This document shows, in pieces, positions 9,106 to 19,358 of a stretch of DNA of 64,000 nt (position 1 is its first letter; each line of letters begins with the position of its first letter). The DNA is from Variovorax saccharolyticus (GTDB lineage Bacteria > Pseudomonadota > Gammaproteobacteria > Burkholderiales > Burkholderiaceae_C): assembly GCF_030316765.1 (NCBI RefSeq), contig NZ_JASZYT010000001.1, positions 620,001 through 684,000 of the forward strand, read 5' to 3'. Position numbers and translations under genes: made by a program. Under the pieces are notes generated by a model. The model was not told where the DNA came from. It saw only the letters and a program-made list of their open reading frames with translations, and did no database searches.

Positions 9106-10854
9106 CTAAAGGACTTCGCTCGCGAAGTCGGCCAGCCTGGAGCGTTCCCCGCGCGCCAGCGTGATGTGTCCGCTGTGCGGCCAGCCCTTGAACTTGTCGA
9201 CCGCGAAGGTCAGGCCCGAGGAGCCTTCGGTGAGGTAGGGCGTGTCGATCTGCGCCAGGTTGCCCATGCAGATGATCTTGGTGCCCGGGCCCGCACGGGT
9301 CACCAGCGTCTTCATCTGCTTGGGCGTCAGGTTCTGCGCCTCGTCGATGATCACGTACTTGTTCAGGAAGGTGCGCCCGCGCATGAAGTTCATGCTCTTG
9401 ATCTTGATGCGGCTGCGGATCAGCTCGTTGGTGGCCGCGCGGCCCCATTCGCCGGCGCCGCCGCCGTCGCCCTTGGCCAGGAACTCGAGGTTGTCGTCGA
9501 GCGCGCCCATCCAGGGACCCATCTTCTCTTCCTCGGTGCCGGGCAGGAAGCCGATGTCCTCGCCCACGCTGACGGTCGCGCGGGTCATGATGATCTCGGT
9601 GTAGCGGCGGTCGTCGAGCACCTGCGTCAGGCCCGAAGCCAGCGCCATCAGGGTCTTGCCGGTGCCGGCGGTGCCGGTCAGCGTGACGAAGTCGACGTCC
9701 GGGTCCATCAGCAGGTTCATCGCGAAGTTCTGCTCGCGGTTGCGGGTGTTCACGCCCCACACCGCGTTCTTGACCGAGCCGTAGTCCTTCAGGGTCTTGA
9801 GGACCGCGGTCTTGTCGCGGATCTCGGTCACGCGGGCATACATGCTGGGCTCGCCGGGCGCCTCGAAATACACGAACTGGTTGATGTAGAGGTTCGGCAC
9901 GATCGGGCCGCTGATGCGGTAGAAGGTGCTGCTGCCGCTCTGCCAGCTCTCGACCGTCTTGCTCTGGCGGGTCCAGAAGTCGGCCGGCAGGGCCAGCGAG
10001 CCGGCGTAGAGCAGGTCGCCGTCTTCGAGCGTCTTGTCGTTCTGGTAGTCGTCGGCGGCCAGTCCGAGCGCGCGCGCCTTGACGCGCATGTTGATGTCCT
10101 TCGACACCAGCACCACCTCCTGCTTCGGGCGGCCGGGGGCGTCGTGGGCATAGAGGTCGCGCAGCGCCTGCACCACGCCGAGGATCTGGTTGTCGGCCTT
10201 GCCCTGCGGCAGGCTGGTCGGCAGCGTGTAGTCGAGCGGCGCGGTCTGGAAGAACAGCTTGCCGCCGGCCGCGCGATGGCCCGTGGTGTCGAGCTTCAGG
10301 CCCTTGCCGATGTCGGCTCCCTGCGCGCCCGCCAGCGCATCGAGCGTGCGGCTGGTCTGGCGTCCGTTGCGGGCGACTTCGGTCGTGCCTTTCTTGTGGC
10401 CGTCGAGCTCTTCCAGCACGATCATCGGCAGGAAGATGTCGTGTTCCTCGAAGCGGAACAGGCACATCGGATCGTGCAGCAGCACGTTGGTGTCGAGCAC
10501 GAAGAGCTTGGCCGGTCCGTTTGATTTGCTGCGCTTGGGGCGCGGCGTCGCCTGCGGGGCCGGGATTGGCGCCTGGACCCGGGCCCGCGTCTCGACCTGG
10601 ATGGCCGGCTCCGGCGCCGGGCGTGCGGGCGTCTTGGCCTTGGGCGGCAGCGGCGCCGGCTCGATCGCGCCGCCGGCTTCTTCGGCGTGGCGATCGAACA
10701 ATTCGAGCGGCTGGGGCCCGTTCGAGCCGCTTTGCTCAGTCCTGCGGTCGGACGAGCGGCGGCCGCTGCGTCCGTGCGAGGAACGGGCGGGCGCGTCGTG
10801 CGCGTCCGGCGAAAGCAGTGCGGCGCGTTTCGTGGGGGCGGGAGGCAGGGGCAT
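9106..10854 (-). CDS. PhoH-family ATPase with N-terminal PIN domain
   Basis: 582 residues. A disordered Pro/Ala/Arg-rich N-terminus (about 1-112) precedes a PIN nuclease-like domain beginning KLFVLDTNVLLHDP (about 117-129), with further acidic residues downstream, and a C-terminal PhoH NTPase domain. Walker A is GTAGTGKT (near residue 395) and Walker B is KYVIIDEAQNLTPKQMKTL. PIN-PhoH fusions are thought to couple RNA unwinding with RNA cleavage. An upstream TTG (10872) is in frame; ATG 10854 is preferred. It is larger than the usual 440-470 residues because of the N-terminal tail. Confidence 0.9.
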   Translation of the reverse strand: MPLPPAPTKRAALLSPDAHDAPARSSHGRSGRRSSDRRTEQSGSNGPQPLELFDRHAEEAGGAIEPAPLPPKAKTPARPAPEPAIQVETRARVQAPIPAPQATPRPKRSKSNGPAKLFVLDTNVLLHDPMCLFRFEEHDIFLPMIVLEELDGHKKGTTEVARNGRQTSRTLDALAGAQGADIGKGLKLDTTGHRAAGGKLFFQTAPLDYTLPTSLPQGKADNQILGVVQALRDLYAHDAPGRPKQEVVLVSKDINMRVKARALGLAADDYQNDKTLEDGDLLYAGSLALPADFWTRQSKTVESWQSGSSTFYRISGPIVPNLYINQFVYFEAPGEPSMYARVTEIRDKTAVLKTLKDYGSVKNAVWGVNTRNREQNFAMNLLMDPDVDFVTLTGTAGTGKTLMALASGLTQVLDDRRYTEIIMTRATVSVGEDIGFLPGTEEEKMGPWMGALDDNLEFLAKGDGGGAGEWGRAATNELIRSRIKIKSMNFMRGRTFLNKYVIIDEAQNLTPKQMKTLVTRAGPGTKIICMGNLAQIDTPYLTEGSSGLTFAVDKFKGWPHSGHITLARGERSRLADFASEVL

Positions 10855-10896
10855 GGGGGGTGTCGCTCGCAAAAAAGAAGAGGCCAGAAAGCGAAA

Positions 10897-10922
10897 AAGC
10901 CGCCTGAAGACCAGGGCGGCTT
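10897..10922. terminator. Bidirectional terminator between bcp and phoH
   Basis: An 8-bp stem AAGCCGCC/GGCGGCTT (10897-10904, 10915-10922) with A-run on the left and T-rich sequence on the right. Reading the minus strand it ends GGCTTTTTCGC, positioned to stop bcp transcripts before phoH. Confidence 0.75.
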
Positions 10923-11044
10923 TGTTCGGTGGATGCGGTCGTGGAGCTCAACGGCATGAAGCCATTATGCACATCGCACGTGACACAACCTGTGATCGTT
11001 GCGCATCGCCAACGCGAACGCGCAAAACCACACGAATTCAGGTT

Positions 11045-11521
11045 TCAGGCAGATTTCTTGAGTGCCTTGACAGCCTTGAGAACGTCGTCGACATGGCCTG
11101 GAACCTTGAGGCCGCGCCATTCGGCCTTCAGGACGCCGTCGGCGCCGATCAGGAAGGTGCTGCGCTCGATGCCCTTGACCTTCTTGCCGTACATGATCTT
11201 GTTCTTGACCACACCGAACATGTGGCACATCTTTTCCTCGGTGTCCGCGATCAGTTCGAAGGGGAGCTCGAGCTTGGCCTTGAATTCGTCGTGCGACTTC
11301 ATGTTGTCGCGCGAAACGCCGAATACGGTGGCGCCGGCCTTCTCGAAATCCTTGTAGCGATCGCGGAACTGCATCGCTTCGGTGGTGCAGCCGGGGGTAT
11401 TGTCCTTGGGGTAAAAATACATGACCAGCACGTGGCCGAGGTGAGAGGTGTTAGAAACCTTCAGGCCGCCGGTCGCAGTGGCGTCGAATTCGGGAATGGG
11501 TTTGTTGACAACGATCGCCAT
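11045..11521 (-). CDS. bcp: Thioredoxin-dependent thiol peroxidase (Bcp/PrxQ)
   Basis: 158-residue peroxiredoxin that reduces hydrogen and organic peroxides. The peroxidatic Cys45 lies in YPKDNTPGCTTEA. The E. coli-type resolving Cys five residues on is replaced by Met50; the only other Cys is Cys99 in EEKMCHMFG. This matches the alternative PrxQ arrangement with the resolving Cys on a later helix, as in Xylella PrxQ. It is followed by a terminator at 10897 and appears monocistronic. Confidence 0.95.
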   Translation of the reverse strand: MAIVVNKPIPEFDATATGGLKVSNTSHLGHVLVMYFYPKDNTPGCTTEAMQFRDRYKDFEKAGATVFGVSRDNMKSHDEFKAKLELPFELIADTEEKMCHMFGVVKNKIMYGKKVKGIERSTFLIGADGVLKAEWRGLKVPGHVDDVLKAVKALKKSA

Positions 11522-11652
11522 GAAACTTGTTTTCTCCGTTTGGTTCCATGCCCGACCCGGTCGAGGTCTGTCGGGATCATGGATGATTGGTCGTTGCTAA
11601 CTGAAGGGCGGGCCGCCGGTTCGCAACCCGCAATTTTACCCCGAAATGGCTC

Positions 11653-12036
11653 CTATTGCCCTTCGGGTTTCTCGATCAGGAGGGCTGCGAGCACATGCCG
11701 CCCCTCGCTGGCGAGAATGTTGTAGGTCCGGCAGGCTGCCGGCGTGTCCATGGTCTCGACGCCCGTGCGCTGCGCCATCAGGGGCTGGAGCCATGCCGGC
11801 TGCGGGAAGCGGATGCGCTTGCCGCTGCCGAAAATGATCAGTTCTGCGCCCAGCCCGGCCAGTTTCGCGAAGTGTTCCGCGCCGATCTGGCTGAAGTCGC
11901 TGGCATCCCATTCGAAACGCTCGCCGCGGGAGCCGACCACGACGCTCGATTCGACCCGCTCGTTGTTGATCGCCACCCAGCCCGGGCCGTGCGCAGTGAG
12001 GGTCTGGACGTCGGATTTGTCAGGCTGGAGCTTCAT
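11653..12036 (-). CDS. Mth938-like domain protein (DUF498)
   Basis: 127-residue single-domain protein of the Mth938/NDUFAF3-like family. It carries the typical VESSVVVGSRGERFEWD and LGAELIIFGSGKRIRFP segments, and ends with METMDTPAACRTYNIL-type residues. In proteobacteria such genes are often near sec genes; mitochondrial homologues assist complex I assembly. The molecular role here is unknown. It is divergent from the aminotransferase at 12103, with overlapping promoter sequences in the 66-bp gap. Confidence 0.85.
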   Translation of the reverse strand: MKLQPDKSDVQTLTAHGPGWVAINNERVESSVVVGSRGERFEWDASDFSQIGAEHFAKLAGLGAELIIFGSGKRIRFPQPAWLQPLMAQRTGVETMDTPAACRTYNILASEGRHVLAALLIEKPEGQ

Positions 12037-12062
12037 CGGGGCAGGGGGTGAAATGTGGTCAA

Positions 12063-12068
12063 ATTATA
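12063..12068 (-). promoter_or_regulatory. Candidate -10 for the Mth938-like gene
   Basis: On the minus strand the gap reads CCTATAATTTGACC; TATAAT ends 26 bp before the ATG at 12036. No convincing -35 is seen. The same AT-rich patch may serve the divergent aminotransferase gene, as the gap is only 66 bp. Confidence 0.4.
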
Positions 12069-12102
12069 GGTTTTCCCCTGCGCAGACCCCCTTGGAGGGA
12101 CT

Positions 12103-13326
12103 TTGAAACCGCTCAAGAAATCGGCCAAGCTGGCCAACGTGCTCTACGACATCCGCGGCCCGATCATGGATGCCGCCAAGCAGATGGAGGAAGAGGGCCA
12201 GAAGATCATCAAGCTCAACATCGGCAACCTCGCCGTGTTCGGCTTCGATGCGCCCGAGGAGGTGCAGCAGGACATGATCCGCAATCTGCCGGCCTCGGCT
12301 GGCTATTCGGACAGCAAGGGCATCTTCGCGGCGCGCAAGGCGGTGATGCACGAGACCCAGAAGCAGGGCATCGCCGGCGTCACGCTCGACGACATCTACC
12401 TGGGCAACGGCGCCAGCGAACTGATCGCCATGGCCACCAACGCGCTGCTCAACGACGGCGACGAGCTGCTGCTGCCGGCGCCCGACTACCCGCTGTGGAC
12501 CGCGGTGGCCAGCCTGTCGGGCGGCCGGCCGGTGCACTACCTCTGCGACGAGGACAACGGCTGGATGCCCAGCATCGACGACATCCGGGCCAAGATCACG
12601 CCGCGTACCAAGGGCATCGTGGTGATCAACCCGAACAACCCGACCGGCGCGCTGTACTCGGACGATCTGCTCAGGAGCATCGTCGCGATCGCGCGCGAGC
12701 ACGGGCTGGTGATCTTCGCCGACGAGGTCTACGACAAGGTGCTCTACGACGGCGTCAAGCACACCGCGATCGCCAGCCTGTCCAAGGACGTGCTGACGCT
12801 GACCTTCAACTCGCTGTCCAAGAGCTACCGTTCCTGCGGCTACCGCGCCGGCTGGCTGGTGGTGTCGGGCGACAAGAAGATGGCGCGCGACTACATCGAG
12901 GGCCTGAACATGCTCTCGAACATGCGGCTGTGCGCCAACGTGCCGGGCCAGTGGGCGATCCAGACCGCGCTGGGCGGCTACCAGAGCATCAACGACCTGG
13001 TGTCGCCGGGCGGACGCCTGCGCCGCCAGCGCGACCTGGCCTACGAGCTGATCACCGCGATCCCGGGCGTCAGCTGCGTCAAGCCCAGCGCGGCGCTCTA
13101 CATGTTCCCGAAGCTCGATCCGAAGGTCTATCCGATCGAGGACGACCGCCAGTTCTTTCTCGAGCTGCTGAAGGAGACCAAGGTGATGCTGGTGCAGGGC
13201 ACGGGCTTCAACTGGGCCACGCCCGATCATTTCCGGATCGTGTTCCTGCCGCACGAAGAGGACCTGCGCGAGGCGGTGAACCGCATCGCCGGCTTCCTCG
13301 AACGCTATCGAAACCGGGGCGCCTGA
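12103..13326 (+). CDS. PLP-dependent aminotransferase, AlaA/AlaC-like
   Basis: 407-residue class I/II aminotransferase, probably glutamate-pyruvate (alanine) transaminase. PLP signatures: NGASELIAMA phosphate cup, NPNNPTGALYS, DEVYDKVLYDG and SKSYRSCGYRAGW with Schiff-base Lys240. KIIKLNIGNLAVFGF near the N-terminus is typical of AlaA. It starts with TTG at 12103, supported by GGAGGG four bases upstream and by conserved MKPLKKSAKL. It leads the hom-thrC genes (27 bp gap), so it may supply or balance nitrogen for aspartate-family synthesis, but amino-acid specificity is not provable here. Confidence 0.88.
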   Translation: MKPLKKSAKLANVLYDIRGPIMDAAKQMEEEGQKIIKLNIGNLAVFGFDAPEEVQQDMIRNLPASAGYSDSKGIFAARKAVMHETQKQGIAGVTLDDIYLGNGASELIAMATNALLNDGDELLLPAPDYPLWTAVASLSGGRPVHYLCDEDNGWMPSIDDIRAKITPRTKGIVVINPNNPTGALYSDDLLRSIVAIAREHGLVIFADEVYDKVLYDGVKHTAIASLSKDVLTLTFNSLSKSYRSCGYRAGWLVVSGDKKMARDYIEGLNMLSNMRLCANVPGQWAIQTALGGYQSINDLVSPGGRLRRQRDLAYELITAIPGVSCVKPSAALYMFPKLDPKVYPIEDDRQFFLELLKETKVMLVQGTGFNWATPDHFRIVFLPHEEDLREAVNRIAGFLERYRNRGA

Positions 13327-13353
13327 GCCCCATCTGCTCCAGAAGACAATCGA

Positions 13354-14675
<1,322 letters not shown>

Positions 14676-14676
<1 letters not shown>

Positions 14677-16091
14677 TGCGCTACCTGTCCACGCGCGGCC
14701 ACCCGGACCGCCGCCGCTTCTGCGACATCCTGCTCGAAGGCCTGGCGCCCGACGGCGGCCTGTACCTGCCCGAGCAGTACCCGAAAGTCGATGCCGCCAC
14801 GCTCGCCAAATGGCGCGGGCTGCCGTACGCCGACCTGGCGTTCGAGATCCTGTCGCTCTACATCGACGACATCCCGCCGGCCGACCTGAAGTCGATCTGC
14901 GCGCGCACCTACACCGCCGAGGTGTTCGGCAGCGACGAGATCGTGCCGCTGCGCGAACTCGAGGACGGCGTCTACCTCGAAGCCCTGTCGAACGGCCCCA
15001 CGCTGGCCTTCAAGGACATGGCGATGCAGCTGCTGGGCAACCTGTTCGAGTACGAGCTGGGCCGCCGCGGCGAACAGCTCAACATCCTCGGCGCCACCAG
15101 CGGCGACACCGGCAGCGCGGCCGAGTACGCGATGCGCGGCAAGAAGGGCGTGCGGGTCTTCATGACCTCGCCGGACGGCCGCATGAGCCCGTTCCAGCAG
15201 GCCCAGATGTTCAGCCTGCAGGACGAGAACATCCACAACATCGCGATCAGCGGCGTCTTCGACGACTGCCAGGACATCGTCAAGGCGGTGTCCAACGACC
15301 TCGCGTTCAAGCGCAAGTACAAGATCGGCACGGTCAACTCGATCAACTGGGCGCGCCTGCTGGCCCAGGTCGTCTACTACTTCGCGGGCTACTTCCAGGC
15401 CACCGCCTCGAACGACAAGCAGGTCAGCTTCGCCGTGCCCTCGGGCAATTTCGGCAACGTCTGCGCCGGCCACGTGGCCCGCACGATGGGCCTGCCGATC
15501 CGCACGCTGGTGGTGGCGACCAACGAGAACGACGTGCTCGACGAGTTCTTCCGGACCGGCGTCTACCGCGTGCGCTCGGCCGCCGACACGCACGAGACCT
15601 CGAGCCCCTCGATGGACATCTCGAAGGCCAGCAACTTCGAGCGCTTCGTGTTCGACCTGGTGGGCCGCGACGGCGCCAGGACGCGCGCGCTGTTCGAGGG
15701 CGAACTGGGCCGCAGCGGCCGCTTCGACCTCGGCGCCGACCCGGTCTTCGCCGATGCCGCGGGCCGCTTCGGTTTCGCCAGCAGCCGCAGCACGCATGCC
15801 GACCGGCTGGCCACCATCCGCGACACCGACCGCCGCTTCGCGACGCTGATCGACACCCACACCGCCGACGGCCTGAAGGCGGCCCGCGAGCATCTGGTGG
15901 CCGGCGTGCCGATGATCGTGCTCGAGACCGCGCTGCCGATCAAGTTCGCCGAGACCATCGTCGAGGCGCTCGGCCACGAGCCGGACCGGCCAGAGCGCTT
16001 CGTAGGCATCGAGGCATTGCCCAAGCGCGTCGTCAAGCTGCCGGCCGACGCCCAGGCGGTGAAGGCCTACATTGCGCAAAACTGTGGCTGA
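14676..16091 (+). CDS. thrC: Threonine synthase
   Basis: PLP enzyme making threonine from O-phosphohomoserine. 471 residues, the long proteobacterial/yeast form. N-terminal MRYLSTRG, PLP-lysine segment NGPTLAFKDMAMQL (Lys113), and the phosphate-binding GATSGDTGSAAEYA loop are present, as is VPSGNFGNVCAGH. The start overlaps the hom stop (TGATG). It is followed at once by a post-stop repeat and then mobB. Confidence 0.97.
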
Positions 16092-16170
16092 CAAGCCCCC
16101 ACGCTCGCCACTTCGTGCACTGGCTGCCCCCCGAGGGGGCTCAGGCCGGCTTGGGGCGGCCCGGCGCCGG
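16092..16170 (+). repeat. Post-stop GC-rich repeat after thrC
   Basis: Directly after the thrC TGA: GCCCCCACGCTCGCCACTTC, then GTG, a CTGCCCCCCGAGGGGGCTCA hairpin, and GGGGCGGCCCGGC. It aligns block by block with the reverse complement of the 88-bp copies at 7935 and keeps the same orientation relative to the upstream gene. Confidence 0.75.
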
Positions 16171-16190
16171 CCTCGGCAGGCGGCCCGCGC

Positions 16191-16736
16191 ATGAAGGTCA
16201 TCGGCTTCGCCGGCTATTCGGGCGCGGGCAAGACCACGCTGGTCGAGCAGCTGATCCCCGTGCTGAAGCTGCATGGGCAGCGGGTCTCGGTGGTCAAGCA
16301 TGCGCACCACAAGTTCGACATCGACCATCCGGGCAAGGACACCTTCCGCCATCGCGAGGCCGGTGCCTTCGAGGTGGTGGTGGCCTCCGACAAGCGGCTG
16401 GCGCTGATCCGCGAGTTCGAGCAGCCGACCCAGCTCGGCGTGCACGACCTGATCGCCGAACTCGACGCCGGCGTCGACTGGGTGCTGGTCGAGGGCTTCA
16501 AGCACAGCGACCTGCGCAAGATCGAGATCTGGCGCGCGGCGGCCGAAGGCGAGGTGGAGCGGCCGGCCCGCTACATCGACGACCCCTTCATCGTCGGCAT
16601 CGCGACCGACGATCCGGCGGGCCTGCCGCAGCCGACCGGGCTGCCGATCTTTGACCTCGACGACGTCGTTGGCATCGGCGACTGGCTGCTGACGCATGCC
16701 GATCGTTTCGTCTACAAGGTGGAGCACCATGGCTAG
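16191..16736 (+). CDS. mobB: Molybdopterin-guanine dinucleotide biosynthesis protein B
   Basis: 181-residue GTP-binding adaptor for MobA in making molybdopterin guanine dinucleotide. P-loop GYSGAGKTT (8-16), the VKHAHHKFDIDHPGKDTFRHR switch region and the LVEGFKH motif are characteristic. It ends inside the first codons of moeA (8-bp overlap), marking an operon with moeA and moaD. Confidence 0.95.
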   Translation: MKVIGFAGYSGAGKTTLVEQLIPVLKLHGQRVSVVKHAHHKFDIDHPGKDTFRHREAGAFEVVVASDKRLALIREFEQPTQLGVHDLIAELDAGVDWVLVEGFKHSDLRKIEIWRAAAEGEVERPARYIDDPFIVGIATDDPAGLPQPTGLPIFDLDDVVGIGDWLLTHADRFVYKVEHHG

Positions 16737-17976
16737 CACTTCCAACCGTCCGTCCCTGATGCCGCTCGACGAGGCACTGGCGAAGCTGCTCGCGGCGGCC
16801 ACGCCGGCGGTGGGCACCGAAAGCGTCTCGACCTTCGAGGCCGACGGCCGCGTGCTGGCGCAGGACGTGGTGTCGGCGCTCACCGTGCCGCCGCGCGACA
16901 ACAGCTCGATGGACGGCTACGCGGTGCGCAGCGCCGACTGCGCGGCACCCGGGGCGGTGCTGCGGGTGGCGCAGCGCATTCCGGCTGGCAGCGTGGGCAC
17001 GCCGCTCGCGGCAGGAACCGCGGCGCGCATCTTCACGGGCGCGCAGATCCCCGAGGGCGCGGACGCGGTGGTGATGCAGGAGGACACGGCAGCGCTGCCC
17101 GAGGAGGGCGGCCTGGGCGGCGTGCGCATCGAGATCGCGCCGGCGGCCGGCCAGTGGATCCGCCGCGCCGGCGAGGACGTGGCTTCGGGCGACGTGGTGC
17201 TCTCGCGCGGCGAGCGGCTCACGCCCGCCGGCCTGGGCCTGGCCGCCAGCGTCGGCCTCGACCGGCTGCGGGTCGCGAAGCGCCCCAGGGTCGCTCTGCT
17301 GTCGACCGGCGACGAACTCGTGATGCCCGGCGACGTCGCGCCCGAGGCCATGGAGCCGGGCTCGATCTACAACTCCAACCGCTTCTTCATGCGGGCGCTG
17401 CTGCTGCGGCTGGGCTGCGAGGTCAACGACCTCGGCATCGTGCCCGACCGCCGCGAGGCGACCATCGACGCGCTGCGCACCGCCTCGCTCAGCAACGACC
17501 TGATCATCACCACCGGCGGCGTGTCGGTCGGCGAGGAAGACCACATCAAGGCCGCGGTCCAGCACCTGGGCCAGCTCGACCTCTGGTCGCTGTCGATGAA
17601 GCCGGGCAAGCCCTTTGCCTACGGCCGCATCGGCGCTGCGCACCTGACCGGCCTGCCGGGCAATCCGGTGTCGAGTTTCCTGACCTTTCTGCTGCTGGTG
17701 CGCCCCTTCCTGCTGACCCTGCAGGGCGTGAAGCGCGTGGCGCCCGAGCCGATCGCGATGCGGGCCGACTTCGACTGGCCGCGGGCCGACCGGCGGCGCG
17801 AGTTCCTGCGCGCCCGTCGCAACGCGGCCGGCGGCCTCGATGTGTTCGGCAACCAGAGCTCCGGCGTGCTGACCTCGATGGTGTGGGGCGACGGCGTGAT
17901 CGACACGCCCGCCGGCCAGCCCTTCAAGGCCGGCGACATGGTGCAGTTCATTCCCTTTGCTTCGCTGCTGGGCTGA
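16729..17976 (+). CDS. moeA: Molybdopterin molybdenumtransferase
   Basis: 415-residue enzyme inserting molybdate into adenylylated molybdopterin. MoeA hallmarks are visible: VPPRDNSSMDGYAVRS near residue 60, TGAQIPEGADAVVMQED, STGDELV, then ITTGGVSVGEEDHIK and the C-terminal MPGKPFAYG-like and GLPGNPVSSFLTF segments. The ATG at 16729 overlaps mobB; moaD begins two bases after its stop. Confidence 0.95.
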   Translation: MASTSNRPSLMPLDEALAKLLAAATPAVGTESVSTFEADGRVLAQDVVSALTVPPRDNSSMDGYAVRSADCAAPGAVLRVAQRIPAGSVGTPLAAGTAARIFTGAQIPEGADAVVMQEDTAALPEEGGLGGVRIEIAPAAGQWIRRAGEDVASGDVVLSRGERLTPAGLGLAASVGLDRLRVAKRPRVALLSTGDELVMPGDVAPEAMEPGSIYNSNRFFMRALLLRLGCEVNDLGIVPDRREATIDALRTASLSNDLIITTGGVSVGEEDHIKAAVQHLGQLDLWSLSMKPGKPFAYGRIGAAHLTGLPGNPVSSFLTFLLLVRPFLLTLQGVKRVAPEPIAMRADFDWPRADRRREFLRARRNAAGGLDVFGNQSSGVLTSMVWGDGVIDTPAGQPFKAGDMVQFIPFASLLG

Positions 17977-17978
17977 GC

Positions 17979-18230
17979 ATGAAAGTCAATGTCCGCTACT
18001 TTGCGTCGGTGCGCGAGGCGCTCGGGACCGGCAGCGAGACCATCGAGACCGCCGCGGCCGACCTCGGCGCGCTGCGCGACGAACTGATCGCGCGCGGCGA
18101 ACCGCATGCCAGCGCGCTGGCCCGGGGCCGGGCGGTGCGCATGGCGCTCGACCAGATCATGAGCAGCGAAGGCGCCGCGCTGCGCGAAGGCAGCGAAGTC
18201 GCCTTCTTCCCGCCCGTCACGGGCGGTTGA
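17979..18230 (+). CDS. moaD: Molybdopterin synthase small (sulfur carrier) subunit
   Basis: 83-residue ubiquitin-fold sulfur carrier ending in the required Gly-Gly (PPVTGG), which is thiocarboxylated by MoeB-type enzymes and feeds sulfur to MoaE. The start MKVNVRYFASVREALG and the FFPPVTGG end are diagnostic. Its last 14 bases overlap, on the opposite strand, the end of the dapA-like gene, which separates it from moaE. Confidence 0.95.
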   Translation: MKVNVRYFASVREALGTGSETIETAAADLGALRDELIARGEPHASALARGRAVRMALDQIMSSEGAALREGSEVAFFPPVTGG

Positions 18231-19107
18231 CCACCCCCAGCGCCGCGAGCAGGCGGCCGAGCCGCTCGGGCGGGACCCGCGTCATCGGCGAGCGCAGTTC
18301 GTCCTGCATCAGGCCCTGGGCGGCCATTGCGGCCTTCAGGGGGCCCGGGTTCGGGTCCGAGAACAGCGCCTCGATCAAGGGCAGCAGCGGCCGCCATGCG
18401 GCGCGTGCCTCGGCCAATCGACCCGCAGCCAGCAGGCGCAGCAGCTGCACGAAGCTCTCCGTGCGCAGGTGCGCGCTGGCGGCGATCGCGCCGGCGCCGC
18501 CCTCGGCCAGGGTGGCAAACATCTGCGCATCCTCCCCCGCCAGCACCTGCAGCCGGCCGTCGGCGATCAGTGCCCGGGTCTTCGCCATGTCGCCGCCGCA
18601 GTCCTTGATGCCGCGGATGCGCGGATGGGCCGCCAGCGCCAGCAGCGTCTCGCGTTCGATCGCGATGCCGGTGCGATAGGGGATGTCGTAGACCAGCAGC
18701 GGTGCGGCGCCGGCGTCGGCGATGGCGCCGAACCACTCGACCAGGCCCGCCTGCGAGGGCCGGATGTAGTTCGGTGCCGGCACCAGTAGGCCTGCCAGGT
18801 CGCGGCCCGCCAGCTTGCGGACCCAGGCCAGCGTCTTGCCCAGGTGATAGCCCGAGAGGCCCATGATGCGCGGCAGCGAAGGGGCGGCGCGGGCGACCGT
18901 CGCGAGCACCGCCAGTTGCTCGTCCTCGTCGAGCGCGGCGGCCTCGCCGGTCGAGCCGCAGACCACGAAGCCCGCGATGCCGGTGGCTGCCAGCTTTTCT
19001 GCCAGGGCGGCCAGCGCGGCGTGGTCCACCGCATGGTCCCGGAACGGGGTCACGAGCGGGATCCAGAGGCCCGAGAAATCGGCGGAGGGGGAATGAGAGT
19101 CTTGCAC
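18217..19107 (-). CDS. Dihydrodipicolinate synthase / N-acetylneuraminate lyase family protein
   Basis: 296-residue class I aldolase of the DapA/NanA superfamily. It has GSTGE (51-55) for the substrate carboxylate, Tyr140 in VYDIPYRTG and Schiff-base Lys168 in GIKDCGGD. Genuine DapA is possible, since 4-hydroxy-tetrahydrodipicolinate synthase has this length, but the family includes many other lyases and the IKDCGGD variant does not settle it. It runs antisense between moaD and moaE, overlapping the moaD 3' end by 14 bp, so it looks inserted into the cofactor cluster. Confidence 0.8.
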   Translation of the reverse strand: MQDSHSPSADFSGLWIPLVTPFRDHAVDHAALAALAEKLAATGIAGFVVCGSTGEAAALDEDEQLAVLATVARAAPSLPRIMGLSGYHLGKTLAWVRKLAGRDLAGLLVPAPNYIRPSQAGLVEWFGAIADAGAAPLLVYDIPYRTGIAIERETLLALAAHPRIRGIKDCGGDMAKTRALIADGRLQVLAGEDAQMFATLAEGGAGAIAASAHLRTESFVQLLRLLAAGRLAEARAAWRPLLPLIEALFSDPNPGPLKAAMAAQGLMQDELRSPMTRVPPERLGRLLAALGVVNRP

Positions 19108-19358
19108 GCAGTTTTCCTTTCAGGAATCGACCGATGGAGGAAACCACCGTCGAATGCGCGCACGCCACCCACTTCGGCCAGAGGCCTTGCAGTTCCGTCG
19201 CTCATCCGACGACGGAACCGAAGCTCCGGTCAGACGAGCTCTGGTTTTTTGGCTTTGCCTTGCAGGCGCGTGCAGGCCGCTTCTTCGCAAGAAGAAAGGC
19301 GGTGCTGCGGGGCGCTGGAAGGCATCGCGCGAGTGTATCGCGGTGCCACAATCCGGGC

